The translations under genes were made by a program, and so were the position numbers. This document shows, piece by piece, positions 25,223 to 37,699 of a stretch of DNA of 64,000 bases (position 1 is the first letter of the stretch; every line of letters begins with the position of its first letter). The notes beneath the pieces were generated by a model. It saw only the letters and a program-made list of their open reading frames with translations, searched no databases and was not told where the DNA came from. The stretch lies in assembly GCA_020746105.1 (NCBI GenBank), contig CM036618.1:11354501-11418500 (forward strand), in the 5' to 3' direction. This DNA is from Trogon surrucura. Lineage: Eukaryota > Chordata > Aves > Trogoniformes > Trogonidae.

Positions 25223-25620
25223 TCACAGAATCACAGAATCACACAATCACACAATCACAGAATCACAGAGTGTTAGGGGTTGGAAAGGACTTCAAAAGAC
25301 CATCTAGTCCAACCCCCTGCCAGAACAGGATCACCTACAGTAGGTCACACAGGAATGTGCCCAGGCAAGTTCTGAATGTCTCCAGAGAAGGAGACTCCAC
25401 AACCTCCTTGCACAGCCTGTGCCAGGGCTCTGTCACCCTCACAGTGAAAAAGCTTTTTCTAATATTTTTATGGAGCCTCCTATGTTCCAGCTTGTACCCA
25501 TTTCCCCTTGTCCTGTCATTGGACATCACTGAGAAGAGCCTGGCACCGTCCTCCTGACACTCCCCCTTGACATATTTATAAACATTAATAAGGTCACTCC
25601 TCAGCCTCCTCTTCTCCAAG
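25223..25620 (-). mobile_element. CR1 LINE, 5'-truncated, antisense
   Basis: The copy starts with six tcacagaa/tcacacaa octamers (25223-25268) and runs through the whole 3' UTR and the last ~110 codons of ORF2. The minus-strand frame reads [20 protein letters not shown], then [20 protein letters not shown]. Its subfamily is the same as the sense copy at 34850-35518, which shares the GECQED and FSVMSN segments. It is truncated in [11 protein letters not shown] at exactly 25620, where another CR1 tail begins. Confidence 0.95.
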
Positions 25621-25656
25621 ACAGAATCACAGAATGCTAGGGGTTGGAAGGTCCCA
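25621..25656 (-). mobile_element. CR1 3' tail abutting the previous copy
   Basis: Two octamers plus 'ctaggggttggaaggtccc' form the last ~35 bp of a second antisense CR1. In minus-strand order this tail is followed immediately by the truncated start of the 25223-25620 copy, a head-to-tail junction with no spacer. Confidence 0.85.
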
Positions 25657-27430
25657 GGCCAGTATGACACAGACACTGGATGGAGCCAAGAATAGGTCAT
25701 AAGTGTCTCTAAGGGTCGCAGCAAAATCAGGACAACTTTGACATAGGAAAGGCTGGAGTTGTTTCTTGTCTCCCTCTCACTCTCTTCCTTCTCAATGTCC
25801 ACACAACAGATCAAGTTTCACCACGCCCTCAGGAGGCAATGCCCCAAAGGAGGACACCCAAACCCTCCATGGGCAGAGTTGCAGAGTAGAAGAGCCAAGT
25901 ACACACACACAGAAGTCACGTCTTCCCCCAGTATTACATTTGCTGCATGAACTGTGGCTTGCACATTGACCAGTGGTGCGAGTCACATTGACAATATCAT
26001 CCCATCTGGTGGCTTCGTGGATCCTACCAACTATAGGTCGAGTCATGCTTTCTCTCCATGTTGTGTGTGTGGGTCCTCCTCAGTGAGTGTGCTGGAATGC
26101 TGAGGGGGAACCCATTTCTCTAACATACACAGGAGCAGATGCAATTTCACCCCATGGCACCAGCAGAATTTCTAGCATTTCAAGTCTAGCACGATTTAAT
26201 GTTGGAAGCTTGTAGCATCTCTGGTAACATTGCAAAGAACAAGGTGCATGATGATCTTCACTGATGAAGAAAGCAAGAATAACTTAACTCAAAAAAACCC
26301 CCTATAACTAAGTCAGAAAATGAACCTGGATGATACTGAGGTTCAAGATGGCAATGACCGTTGGATCTTGGGAGGGTTAGTCGAGGCCCTTGGAAATGTC
26401 TTAAGCAGGAGAATACTGTAGTCTTGGAACAATACATGTCTCCTCTACAGAGGGAGGGTGGAGTTCTCATCCTTAGAGATGAAATGTAAATCAGACTAGC
26501 CATGGTTTTGTCCGATGCTGTCAACAGTTCTGCCTTCTGTTTGGGATGAACTAGGGACCTTCAGCGATCCCTAACCACCAGCATTCTAACGATTCTGTGA
26601 AAACACGAATTAGAGTGGAGATCCACATACAACTGATTGATTATTTGCACAATTCCATCCACTCTTATTTGCCAGGAAGTTTATCCCTTGCCTACATGTT
26701 GCAGCATGATATCTAAATATTTCTTCCTAAAAATACTGACTATGATACCCACAAGCAGTCTGTTCTCTGACGGTTCCCTTCTGGTAGGCTGAAGCATCTT
26801 CTTCCCTGTGTAAGAAGTAGTACAACAGGGAGTAAGGAAAAAGGGATAATCTCTCAGATAAGGTGAAAACTTAAAGCTGACACACTTAATGAATTCTGTC
26901 ATCAGATGCTGCAAATGGATCTGACCCTTCCAAGTATAAGCTCTGCATTGCTACACACTGTTGCACATCTATGTTATTAACCCAGAGCTCATAAATAATG
27001 TTAGGTAGATTCATCACTAAATTTAATGCCAGAAAGGATGATCTGAACATTTGTTTTGACCTCCAGAATATCCCAGACTTTTACACTTAGCCACTCTCAC
27101 ACAAGGACTACAAGGTTGTGCTTGACAAAGTGTACCTTCCAGAAAGACTTTTTTCTTGCAGGAATCAAGATGAGATATCTACTGCACCCACTGATAGTCA
27201 ACATCAATGTTTTTTGATTGTCTCTTAGGAAAAGTTGCTCTGTGACTAGAATTTCTTTGGCACCAGCAATGCAGCTCTTGGTTCTTGTTCTCTCTTTTTC
27301 TGCTAGATCATTTGGCTTATATATATGCAATATTTTTTCCTTCATTAGGTTTACAGCATTGACCTCAATCTTCTTTGTAAAACAGAGATTTAACTCTTTA
27401 AAACCTTCTATGCTGTGAGTTTTTCTATAT
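25657..27430. other. Non-coding, nothing recognised
   Basis: Short open frames are unrelated to known families. No transposon signature is seen. Confidence 0.5.
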
Positions 27431-27439
27431 GGTTCTTGA

Positions 27440-27560
27440 ATGATTTCTGTACCTCAAATGATTCCTCTTCACCTTCTCCAGGTTTTCAACATTATTTTTG
27501 AAATATGGAGAGCAGACCTGTTCCCAGTTTCACTGCAGCAGTCTCACCTTGTAATCATAT
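27440..27560 (-). mobile_element. Probable ancient CR1-type fragment, antisense
   Basis: The stretch 'caccttctccaggttttcaac', a Phe/Lys-rich linker, then 'gagcagacctgttcccagtttcactgcagcagtctcacctt' parallels, in antisense, the CR1 ORF2 region corresponding to protein text around the '[13 protein letters not shown]' block. Divergence is high and there is no tail, so this could also be another LINE family. Confidence 0.4.
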
Positions 27561-28562
27561 GTAAATAAAGAAGATTGTGAAGCATCTGAGTTTCTCAATA
27601 GTGATTCCATTATGTGGCCAGATGTCCTTAACTTCTTCCCAGAGATATATTAGGAGGCAGCAGCTCCCCATTTGTGGGTCTAGCCTTTACTTTGCATTAT
27701 CGTCAATCTTGCTACCAAAACAATTCAGAAACTTGTGCAGCTGTTCTGTCCACATTAGTATTTGCTATCTCACAAACTCACATAAATGTTCCAATGTTTC
27801 TTAGTTGCATAATTCAGGAACAGTGACTCTACATTCATATTTGATGCAGCAGTGGGGCAGCATCACGCCTTGTGCCAGTCATTAGGAGGTGAACAGGGCT
27901 GTCACTTACAGGGGAAAACAGAGGAAGACATACTTGTGTTGCACAAGGAACAGAAGGAGGTGGGCTAATGCTGCATAAGTAAGCATGCTTCTGTATTAAT
28001 CTCAGTCTGATGGACCTTCCCTAAAAAGATCTGTGAAATGTTCTTCCCTGTTCTTCCTCCCTTGAGTCTGATTTGCCACCCCTCAAACCCTGATGGTGCA
28101 GAATTCACATCAGGAGACTGAAGGGTTGTAGGAAGAGTGACACCACCATCTCAGATTTGTTCCCGGTTACTCAGCAGTTTTCAGCATGTCCCATCACTCC
28201 TTGTGCAAGGGAGCTGAAAAGGTCAGTTGTTTCTGAGCAGTGCCAACAGGATGGAAATATAGTAAGGCACACTCGCTAGATTTGCACAGCTATTGTAAAG
28301 ATTAAATGCAGTTTAAACAGCTGGCAGACCCTTCAAGCTGATGTGGTTTCAGGGGAACAACACTACCACAATCCAGGCACCTTCTCTGTGGTATGAGAGG
28401 GAAGATGTCCTCCCTATATCTACAAGGATCATGCAACATCTACCCTGGAAAGCTAGTTTAAGTCAAGTCTCAACTTTGCAATTGTTCTGACATATGTTTA
28501 TAAAGTTACTCATTTGTTCCTGCAATACTGAGACAGAGCAGAGTACATTTAGTCATTCATCT
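27561..28562. other. Non-coding, nothing recognised
   Basis: No repeat element, exon or RNA gene is recognised. Part of the first 250 bp may be further decayed LINE sequence. Confidence 0.45.
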
Positions 28563-28712
28563 GTTAGAATTATAGAATCATTTTGATGGGAAAAGACCTT
28601 TAAGATCAAGTCCAATCATTACCTAACTCTATCAGGCCCACTTCTAAACCATGTTCCTGAGCATCTTATCTAAACAGATTTTAAACACATCCAAAGACAG
28701 CGAATCAACCAC
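28563..28712 (-). mobile_element. CR1 LINE 3' fragment, old, antisense
   Basis: A single surviving octamer (attatagaatcat) is followed by 'gggaaaagacctttaagatcaagtccaatcatta', typical of the CR1 3' UTR in antisense, with about 90 bp of eroded continuation. Confidence 0.8.
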
Positions 28713-29099
28713 AAAGAACCAATGTCTTTGTGCACAATTGCTTATAGATCCAACTTAATGGTTTTTTACCAAGGAAGAAAAATGTACATCTTTCTCCTTC
28801 CTGATTTTATTTTTGCCCTAAAATTCTTAAGTCCTGCCTGAGTTCTCTCTTATAGCCAGTACGCTTAGACATTTAATTTATAATTATTTGGATTAACTAC
28901 TTGCATTAATGCCGCAGCTTACATGGTTAGTATTTAGTGGTCCCTCAAGGACCTCTATGCTCCTTCTCAGCTGTTTCATAAAATATTTGTTCATGTAGAA
29001 GAGTTGGGTGGCTTAAGAAATTGCTAATGCAACACAAAGATTTCAGATTAGGTTACTGATTCAAAAGAGATATTAGGAGTCTCTCTAGTCGTTTGGGTT

Positions 29100-29480
29100 A
29101 CCTTAAAAATACTGCCAGCACGGAGACGCTACCAGGCACAGTCGGTGACATGAGCACGATGGTCCCATTCCACAGGGAAAAGGTTGTAGAGGCTGCTCGT
29201 GCAGAATGATCCTACCGTCCAGAAGCCATGGGTACATTTTCACCTCAGTCTGGCAAACCCTGCTGGGACCCCGTCGGAAGCGTTAGAGAACAGCCGCTTC
29301 CTCATTTGCCTGGACAGCAGCTCTCAGAGGAGCGGAGCGAAGGTTGTCAGAGACAGGGGCAGTTTCATCGCAGGGGAAACATTCGTTCCAGGCAAGCTGG
29401 AAGATCAGCCATGAGGGAAATATCCCACATCAAGCGCTGCGTTGAGGGGACAGACAGCTACACCTCTGAGTGGGCAGAGC
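29100..29480. other. CpG-enriched patch
   Basis: About fifteen CpGs occur in 380 bp (for example gacgct, gtcggtg, ccccgtcggaagcg, ggagcggagcgaagg, caagcgctgcgttg), against one or none per 100 bp around it. This may be a small unmethylated element or an exon-like unit. An open frame of 125 codons (29228-29605) crosses it but resembles nothing known. Confidence 0.4.
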
Positions 29481-32144
29481 ACCTGCACAGAGAAGGACTA
29501 TATTGGCAGCATTTTTGCTGCCAACACCTCTGGGTCTCTGGCATTAGAACCAGCTGTAGCCAGGAGAGCAAACAATTTGTGTCAATCACCAGTACCTGTG
29601 TTTAAGCGTTTGAGGAAGGTTCTGTCACCACTTGAGGGGACAAGTACATCTGAGGTTGCTGACAAGCGGATGTTGCACTCTAATTAGATCCTGGTCATTT
29701 CTGAAAGACAGATCTCTTCGCATGCTTAGAATTGCACAGCATTCAGCCTGTCCAGGAATCAGCTGAAATTCTTGCATGTGACAAAACAACAGTGCCCAAT
29801 GAAATAGCCAGAAATAGCCATGAAATACTTGCTTTGTAAGAGGGACTGGACTGAGAAACTCTAGAATGGACCCAGGGTGTGGATGTTACATCTCTCTCCA
29901 GCTCATTGAGCAAAGTAAGTCATTCCCCTCAAAAAATGAGAGAAGTCTACGCTGCTCTCATCCCCATCCTCTCAGTGCCTCTTGGTACTTAAGCCTTTAA
30001 AAAAATGGTAGAAAACCTCTCGAGCACTGCATTCATACACTACACCAGTAGCCAAGGTGGGCTTCATCTGTCCAAGTACATCTACTTCAGTCATCCAGGA
30101 ATCCCTTCATGGCTTGTTTAGGATTGCTCCCCTCATGCTAAAGGAATCACCTAAACTGAGTCACATGAATTGTTGCCTGAAACACCTGTTTTTCTCCATT
30201 GACAGACAAGGAAACTCAGGCTGGTATCTCAAATCAGGAGAAAGAAATCACATTCATTTTCTAGCTTTTCTAGTTCTGAGAGTGCGAAAGTAGCAGAGGT
30301 TCACATTTCACAGATACCTGAATGGTCACGATGAGCAAGTTGCAAACTGATACATAAATGCTTAATAAGACAGAGAAAACTTTACCACCAATTATGATTT
30401 AGCAAAACTGTCCACCCTCATGGCAAGGAAGCACAAAGAGTGCATTTCTTCTCTGGATAGAGGAGACAGAAAAAAGAAAGGAACCATCTCTTGCAACACC
30501 CAAAGAGTGCATGCCAAGTGGGACAGATAAGATGACTTTCAGCCTTCAATCACCCTGTGGCATGGATAGAAGAAGTACCAATCAAGCTCTGTCATGCTGA
30601 TCTGAGAGATTTCATGTCACAGTGTGGCAAATATAAGAGGTTCTCCCACAGCTCTGAAAACCTGGCTGTGATTGCTTACAAAAGACATGACTTTTCTCAC
30701 AAAACCCTGCCCTGCCCCCCAGAAATGTCACTGTACTAGAAAAGCACAGCTTGCTTCTAGAAGAATGACAAGACTGAAACCCAAACAGTTCACACTAAGG
30801 CAAGCCAGAAATATCCCTGGGCTGGCAGACAAGGAACATGATGCCTAATGGGGACGGGATGATGATGGACAAGATGAATGGCGTCATCATGGTCTGGTAC
30901 CACGCTCGCACATGTTTGTGGTTCGTTAAAAGGCAAATACAGAGGGATGGAACAAAAGCACACCACTTTCCTGGTGATTTAATCTCACTGTTGAATGAAC
31001 AAGGGCATCTTTCAGATTCTCAGGCTTTTAACTACTCTCAAAAATATCAGAAAAGCAGCCTGACAATTGTGAGAAGCGGGCTGGCTTCAAAGGGTATTAG
31101 GAACAAGCAGGGAGTCTCTCAGGAATGAAAAAAAAAGGGACTTGTAGAGTCTAAAATACCACACATCAATGTGTGCCAGACCTCGTAAACAAAAACGGAC
31201 AAAGAGAAAGAAAGCGTGTGAAGTAACATCTAAGGATAATATATGCAAAGCCTGAAAGCAAAAAATAATATTTTATCATGTTCTATCTAGGATGCCATGG
31301 TTCCTCATGTGGACAAGGCAAGGTGGCTAAATGGGAACAAGCACACAGGACTGGAAAGCACAGCGTCTGAAGCAGAAAACAGTCAAGGAGTCTGATCCAC
31401 TTGAACCAGGGACTAAATGATCTCCACCCCAAACAGTCTAGGTATGCATATTGTTCAGGAAACTATGTCTGGTAGCAAATTTGTCTGAACAAATCTGTAA
31501 AGGAAGGATGGCTTTCTGGGTGGCATCCAGAGCTTGGCTTTCTGAGCCTAGGAAAACCAGAGGCTAAAAAGGTCTGTTAACTGCTTTCTGTAAATACAGC
31601 AGGGAGGAAGGGGGAAGCAAACAGAGGAGAGGAAAGGATTAATTTAACCTAAAGAACAGCATTGGCAGGAGAACAAGCAGGTACAGACTATCCACAAATA
31701 TACTTAGGCTGAAAATTAGAAGGTTTTTTGCCTCCAAAGTGATCAGGATCTTTTCCAAAGGCAAAAAATAACATTTCTTTGTAAACAGACTTTCAAGCTG
31801 AATTCTTTCAAAGGCTTATAAAAGAGATTTCTGTGATAGCAGGGGAGTTGACTTGTAAGCTGAAAGGTCTCTTCTTTCTAAAAATGGCTGCCCAGATACA
31901 GAATAGTTTTAAGAAAGTGGTTTAAAAATATTTATTTTGCATGCTTACCTAAAAAACATTCAGCAGGCAATCATGCAAACCTGCATTGTTCCTCCATCGA
32001 CTTCTGTGAAATCAAGCCCTGTTTGTGAATCTCCAACTCACCTATTGCTACTTCAGCTCCCTGAGAGCAAAGGAAACACAGAGAAGAGCCCCACAGAGGT
32101 GACACAAAAATCAGACAAACACATTTCTTCTCCAAGATCATAGG

Positions 32145-32196
32145 GAACAAAATAAAAAAATAATAATAAAAAAAAACAAATTAAAAAAAAAAAAAG
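32145..32196. repeat. A/T-rich low-complexity tract
   Basis: Runs of A are broken by T and C (aataataataa, then A9 and A13). There is no recognisable SINE body next to it. Confidence 0.8.
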
Positions 32197-34849
32197 GTCT
32201 GGCCTTCATATGCTTTACTGTGGAGCAGCAGATTTGTTCTGGGAATGCCACTGGCCCCTTGGTTCTTCAAAAATCGGTGTCTGCTCTGAGTTATTCCAGT
32301 TCTGATGCTTCAGGTTCATGCTGCAACTTTTTCTGCAGTAACCTCAGTCCATGCAGAAGTCTACTGGAGTTGGCCAGTGCTACCTGCTAGTCGGGTGCCC
32401 CTGACAACTGTCTGAATATTGATGCTGCACGGAGGTACACAGAACAAAAGCAGAGAGGGACACGTAGCATATGCAAATCTTTGAAGCTGCAAATAAATGA
32501 AACAAAACCACTAACAGCTAATTAGCCAAGTGACAGAGTCTGAAGGCAAAGTGCCAAATTTTCTTTGCATTTCCCATGAAGCCCAAACTCTTTCCCAAGG
32601 CAGCAGCTTTGGAAGAGGATATAGCTGACCATTTGATACGTGAACGAGTTTGGACAATAAGAGTTGTTAATAGCTATTGGGAAAAAACAGGCCACTAAGT
32701 TTGCTCCCTGTTCCTCTCCAGCTATTTTCACTGCTTCATTTGCTGAGGATTTTTATTATGATAGAACATTGCACGTGGCTCACTCTGTGTTAATATATTT
32801 TAGCACATTGTTCAAGACACAGCACTTTGCATTTGAAATAAATGCTGTGGTTTGCTTTTTTGAATTATTTTTTTAAACCTTGACAGATCATTGATCAGGG
32901 CCAAGCTGACCTGTGCCTTGTCAGAGAATCCACTTTTTCAGACATGTATAGGATGAGACACGGTGGCATGTGATTTGCACCTCTGGCCATGGATTGATAT
33001 CTCATTATTTAGTAGACATTCAGAAATATGGGCATTTCCCTCAATTCTATGCAGCACTGAAGCATCAGGGTCTACTGTAGGCACCAGAAGCTTCAATTTG
33101 CACTGGAACAGTTTCTTTTGCCACTCTCCTGATCTACACCGGCAGCCCATCCTCAGAGTGCTACCCCTTTTGCCGAACACAGTGCTGGAGCTGGAACAAA
33201 CCTTCAGCATGAGAATCTGCAGCAAGAACCCTACCACAAACAGAGCTACTTCGGGGATCTTGCCAAAGGGAAGGAACGGGCAGTGCAGTCAGAACACCAC
33301 TTCCAAGGGGGAAAAACATTCCAGAGTGGAAGTTATTTCAGAGGAATTAAGGGTGTCCAGAGTGCAGCCCTCATCTGAGTCCAGACTCATTTCCCTGTCC
33401 AAACAAGCTCGACTGAGCTCTCTGAACCCACACATGGCTTAAGTCCCAATAATAAGAGGACTGGAGTCCCAGTAATAAAAGGCCTGGATTTTCTGTAATC
33501 TCAGGCAACTCACCCACTGTTTGCCCTAGGCCAGAGCAGTTTTGCTAAAATAAACAGAGCATCTAGAGCAGGTTGACCCTGCAAGGCTGTGAAAGGGCTG
33601 CTGAGGGAAGGTGAGGGCCACCAACAGCTTTCAGTCCTGGCCACTTCTGTATGGGGAGCCCTAAGTTGTGGGTGTCCTTTTTGGAGCTGTTGTTCTGGGT
33701 AGGATGAGAGGGTCGGTGGGAATGGAAGAACAAGTTCTCAGTGTTGGTGGGGCTGTGAAGGGGCTTTCCAAGATCTGAAGTGGAGACTTTCTGCTCTCAA
33801 ATTCACAGGGCCTCTTTCTTCCCTGCTTTTAATGTTACATCTGTCCTTTCCCAAACTGCAGATGTTGTCTGTGTGCTCCAGGAGCTCTATAAAATAAATC
33901 ATAATAGTTTACAAATTCATCTTGTTGTCCCTTAAGTACCCTAGAGTGCATTTCATCAGACCCTTGCTCATCTGAATCCACATAACCTACCTGGATTGAA
34001 AGCCTTATATATGATGTCTTAGATCAGTTTCCAAAGCAGAAAGCTTTCAGTTCCTATGCAGAGCACCACTGACTTCAGGCTAGTTACTCACAAATCTGTA
34101 CTTCTTATTACCCTCAAAGTGAGATAGGGAGCTATTTCATAGTCATATCAGCATTTGAATGATCCTGAATACCCTGAGCAGAAAGGATAAAGTATCACCT
34201 TGAGTGAGAATTTTCACTTTTAGAAATTTTTAAGACTTTACTGAATCAGATGCTCCAAATCTGTCCTATTTTTTAATGGAAAGTATTACTTCTTTTCCTG
34301 TAATTTCCTGATTTTTTGTTATTATCTATTTGCCTTTAGCACACCAGTCCAAAGGCTCTTTATTGTGGCAAGCATCCACAAGACTCTTCCCCACTGAAAT
34401 TGAGCACTTTGGTTTTTGTTTAGAAATCCTTCACAGCAGATTTCTGCCATTTCAGGTAGGATCATAAACATATCTGTGTTCAGAGTCTGTGAGAACTTGT
34501 TGTAACATTTTATTCACTGCTAGAAGGTGCTCAAAACAGAGCAGCCGAGCTTCATATAAAAGTCATTATACAGCAGAATCAGCAGTATAACTGTGCTGTA
34601 AGAAGTTGTTTCTGTCTAAGTTCACAGAGAAGTTTCTTGCTCAGCTTTGAACCAACTTCTAAGCCTGCTTTCACATGACGGCAATGAATAAAAACAAAAA
34701 TAGCCCCCTGATGTTTTGTAAGGTAAGATGCTTTCCATAAAGCCAGAACAAAATTATAATTTGTGTGCAATAGTGCTGAAGACCCTGAGCCATGGCTCAG
34801 TATCCCATCACATTACATGGTGCATAAACAAAGCAAAACTGACCTCTTG

Positions 34850-35518
34850 GAGAGCAGCGTAGGGGACAGCAGGATGACCATGAGCCAGCACTGTGGCCTC
34901 GTGGCCAAGAAGGCCAATGGTATCCTGGGGTGTGTTAGAAGGGGAGTAGTAAGTAGGTCGAGAGAGGTCCTCCTGCCCCTCTGCTCTGCCCTGGTGAGGC
35001 CACATCTGGAATATTGTGTCCAGTTCTGGGCCCCTCAGTTCAAGAAGGACAGGGAACTGTTTGAGAGAGTCCAACGCAGAGCCACAAAGATGGTGAAGGG
35101 AGTGGAGCATCTCCCTTATGAGGAAAGGCTGAAGGAGCTGGGGCTCTTTGGCTTGGAGAAGAGGAGGCTGAGGGGTGACCTCATAAAAGTTTATAAATAT
35201 GTCAAGGGGGAGTGTCAGGAGGACAGAGCCAGGATTTTTTCAGTGATGTCCAACAACAGGACAAGGGGCAATGGGTTCAAGCTGTAGCATAGGAGATTCC
35301 ACAAAAATATTAGAAAAAACTTTTTCACAGTGAGGGTGACAGAGCACTGGTACAGGCTGCCCAGAGAGGTTGTGGAGTCTCCTTCTCTGGAGACATTCAA
35401 AACCCACCTGGACACATTCCTGTGTGACCTACTGTAGGTGATCCTGTTCTGGCAGGGGGGCTGGACTAGGTGATCTTTCGTGGTCTCTTCCAACCCCTGA
35501 CATTCTGTGATTCTGTGA
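34850..35518 (+). mobile_element. CR1 LINE, 5'-truncated, sense
   Basis: This copy is 670 bp, ends in attctgtgattctgtga, and retains the C-terminal third of CR1 ORF2. The plus frame from about 34867 reads [20 protein letters not shown], then [46 protein letters not shown] and [14 protein letters not shown] at 35285-35287 interrupts it within the segment that normally continues to TVRVTEHW...[10 protein letters not shown]. After that point the C-terminus is still readable but separated. The element is incapable of retrotransposition. Confidence 0.95.
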
Positions 35519-35785
35519 AAACTACTGTCCTCCTGCAGCTCACCATCCACTTCAGGATACTTGCTTACACCTCTCCAGTGCTGTCCTGCTTCCCCTCAGG
35601 ACATGTCACTGTAGAAGCAATCCAGGCCAGGAGCCACAGGACCAGACTTGGCTGCATCATGGTTAGAGATCTTCCAGGGACTTGGTTGAGCCAGAATGTG
35701 TGCCAGAAGGAAAGATGTCCTATCCCAGAAGGACTCATTGCTCTGCGACCAGACCAGACCCTGGTTTCACAAGAAACTTGTTGTT

Positions 35786-36096
35786 GGTCTCTTCTCTTGT
35801 GTCCATTTCTTCTCTCATGTAACAAGTGATAGGAAATGGCCTCAAGTTCTGGCAGGGGAGGTTTACATTGGATATTAGGAAAATTTTCTTCACCAAAAAA
35901 GATGTCAAGCATCAAAACAGGCTGCCCAGGGAAGTGGTTGAGCCACCATCCCTGGACATGTTTAAAAGATGTGTAGATGCGGTGCTTAGGGACATGGTTT
36001 AGCAGTGGACTTGGCAGTGCTAGATTAATGGTTGAATCTGATCATCCTAAAGGTCTTTTTCAACCTAAACAACAATTTTATGATTCTATTATTCTA
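35786..36096 (+). mobile_element. CR1 LINE 3' fragment, older subfamily, sense
   Basis: It begins near 'ttgttggtctcttctc' and contains 'ggcaggggaggtttacattggatattaggaaaattttcttcac', 'caggctgcccagggaagtggttgag' and 'gggacatggttta' before a decayed tail 'ttttatgattctattattcta'. The sequence type differs clearly from the two other sense copies nearby. No open frame survives. Confidence 0.9.
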
Positions 36097-36216
36097 GGAT
36101 GGAGAGGGTTGCTATATTTCATAAAAAAAGCATCATCTGCCTATTATTTTTCTTTCAGAGTCTTTTTCAATATCCAATTTATTCAACTAGGGATCATGAT
36201 TAAAAAAAAATCGCCG

Positions 36217-36520
36217 GGCCGCTGAGGCTCTTCTCGGTGACAACCACTGATAGGACAAGGGGTAATGGGCTGAAACTGGAACATAAGAGGTTCCGCTTAA
36301 ACTCGAGAAGAAACTTCTTCTCAGTGAGGGTGACGGAGCCCTGGAACAGGCTGCCCAGAGAGGCTGTGGAGTCTCCTTCTCTGGTGACATTCAAGACCTG
36401 CCTGGACACGTTCCTGTGTGGCATAGTCTAGGCATTCCTGCTCTGGCAGGGGGATTGGACTTGATGATCTTTCGAGGTCCCTTCCAATCCCTAACATTCT
36501 ATGATTCTATGATTCTATGA
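36217..36520 (+). mobile_element. CR1 LINE 3' end, young, sense
   Basis: The last 63 codons of CR1 ORF2 are intact to a TAG at 36429-36431 ([20 protein letters not shown] segment). The complete 3' UTR follows, and three perfect ATTCTATG octamers end at 36520. The stretch 36253-36520 matches 44085-44352 with only three substitutions, so both inserted recently or one was converted by the other. It lies 120 bp downstream of an older sense CR1. Confidence 0.95.
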
Positions 36521-37695
36521 TTAAAGTGAAAGTTAATCTACTTAAAAATATACAGTTACTACACTGAGGTAAATGGATGAGCTCTCAACTTTGAGGCGGA
36601 AAGGCTTTTCTCCAGACTATGGAGATCAGTCACCTTGAGCACTGCAAGATCTAAACATCTCTTGAAAATTTGCTTTTCAACAAGCACTGGCTTGTAAATT
36701 CACAGAACTGCAAGCCCTGTTTGGAGCACTTGAGCAGCGACAAGCACTTGAGTTACAAAAGTACATTTCAAAATGTGTAACAAACTGACAGTTCCCTGCC
36801 ACAAAATGGTACAAAACTAAAGTGTGACTCTTGCAGAAATGCTCCTCCTCCAGCGAGCCACGATAACAAGTTCACTGCATCCACAAGGGGAAGTGGTTGC
36901 AGAAACTCCCTTGAAGGCTCCAGCAAGAGTCACACACCACCTGCCATGGGAGGAATATTCAGTCTGACTCTAGGCGCACATAAGTGACTCTCCAGGCTTA
37001 GACCTGTGCTCTGCCCACCCCACTCCCCAGGAAACTCTCTGCACTGAGCGTGTTTGGTTGCTCTCAGTTCAGGCTCAACTTGCCTTTATCACCAATAAGT
37101 TTCACCTGATCCTGTGCACAGAGGTCAGCACCAGTTTTCTTCTCAGGTGCCCAACCTCCAAGCAGCAGCACAGCAGAAGAGCTGGCGTATAGTATTTTTT
37201 TCCCTTGTCCACCAGTTTGATTCATGAAGTGTTTCCAAAAGCTTACAAATACTTTTTTTTTTAGCATTTGCAAGGTAACACATTGGTTTGTGAGTTCAGG
37301 TAAATAAAATAAACACTCATTTTTTGAGGAAGTCTCATCCTTTCCCCTGGCCCTTCCATGCACCTGCTAAGTTTTGGCACTTAAAAATTGGCTTGGCTGA
37401 GGACAAAAAAATGCCAGCCAGGCTTTTCCATAGGGTGCCATATACATGGTGAGAAGTATTTCAGACTCGCACAAGGGAATCTCTGCATGGTGAATGCTGT
37501 CTAACCAGTTAGCTCTCTCGTTTCTCTGATTGCCATTATTGCTGACAGCTGAACAGAAAAATCCAGGAGCTCTCCTCCGTACCATAGACGAAGTATACTT
37601 TCACAAAAGTGTTTGGCTTTCATTTATAGAACTGGGTATGCCATATAAGTGTCCTCAAAGGTCTTTTATAATCAGCTAGCATACCAAACTTGGAA
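36521..37695. other. Non-coding, nothing recognised
   Basis: Minus-strand open frames at 37064-37363 and 37367-37585 have no family resemblance. No repeat is seen. Confidence 0.5.
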
Positions 37696-37699
37696 GACA

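Larger units (their letters stand above)
28713..34849. other. Non-coding, mostly unique sequence
   Basis: No CR1 or LTR is recognised over 6 kb. Items noted are a CpG-enriched patch (29100-29480), an A/T-rich low-complexity tract (32145-32196) and a 13-bp repeat gaaatagcca near 29803-29825. The frame at 32963-33442 (+, 159 codons) has no recognisable domain and an unrelated open frame opposite it. I found no splice-supported exon. Confidence 0.5.

Noticed and set aside
25221..25268. Regularly spaced short repeats that could be mistaken for an array
   Set aside because: These are the CR1 3' octamer tail read on the complementary strand.
32963..33442. 159-codon frame opposite a 99-codon frame
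   Set aside because: Both are open over the same bases and neither resembles a protein family.
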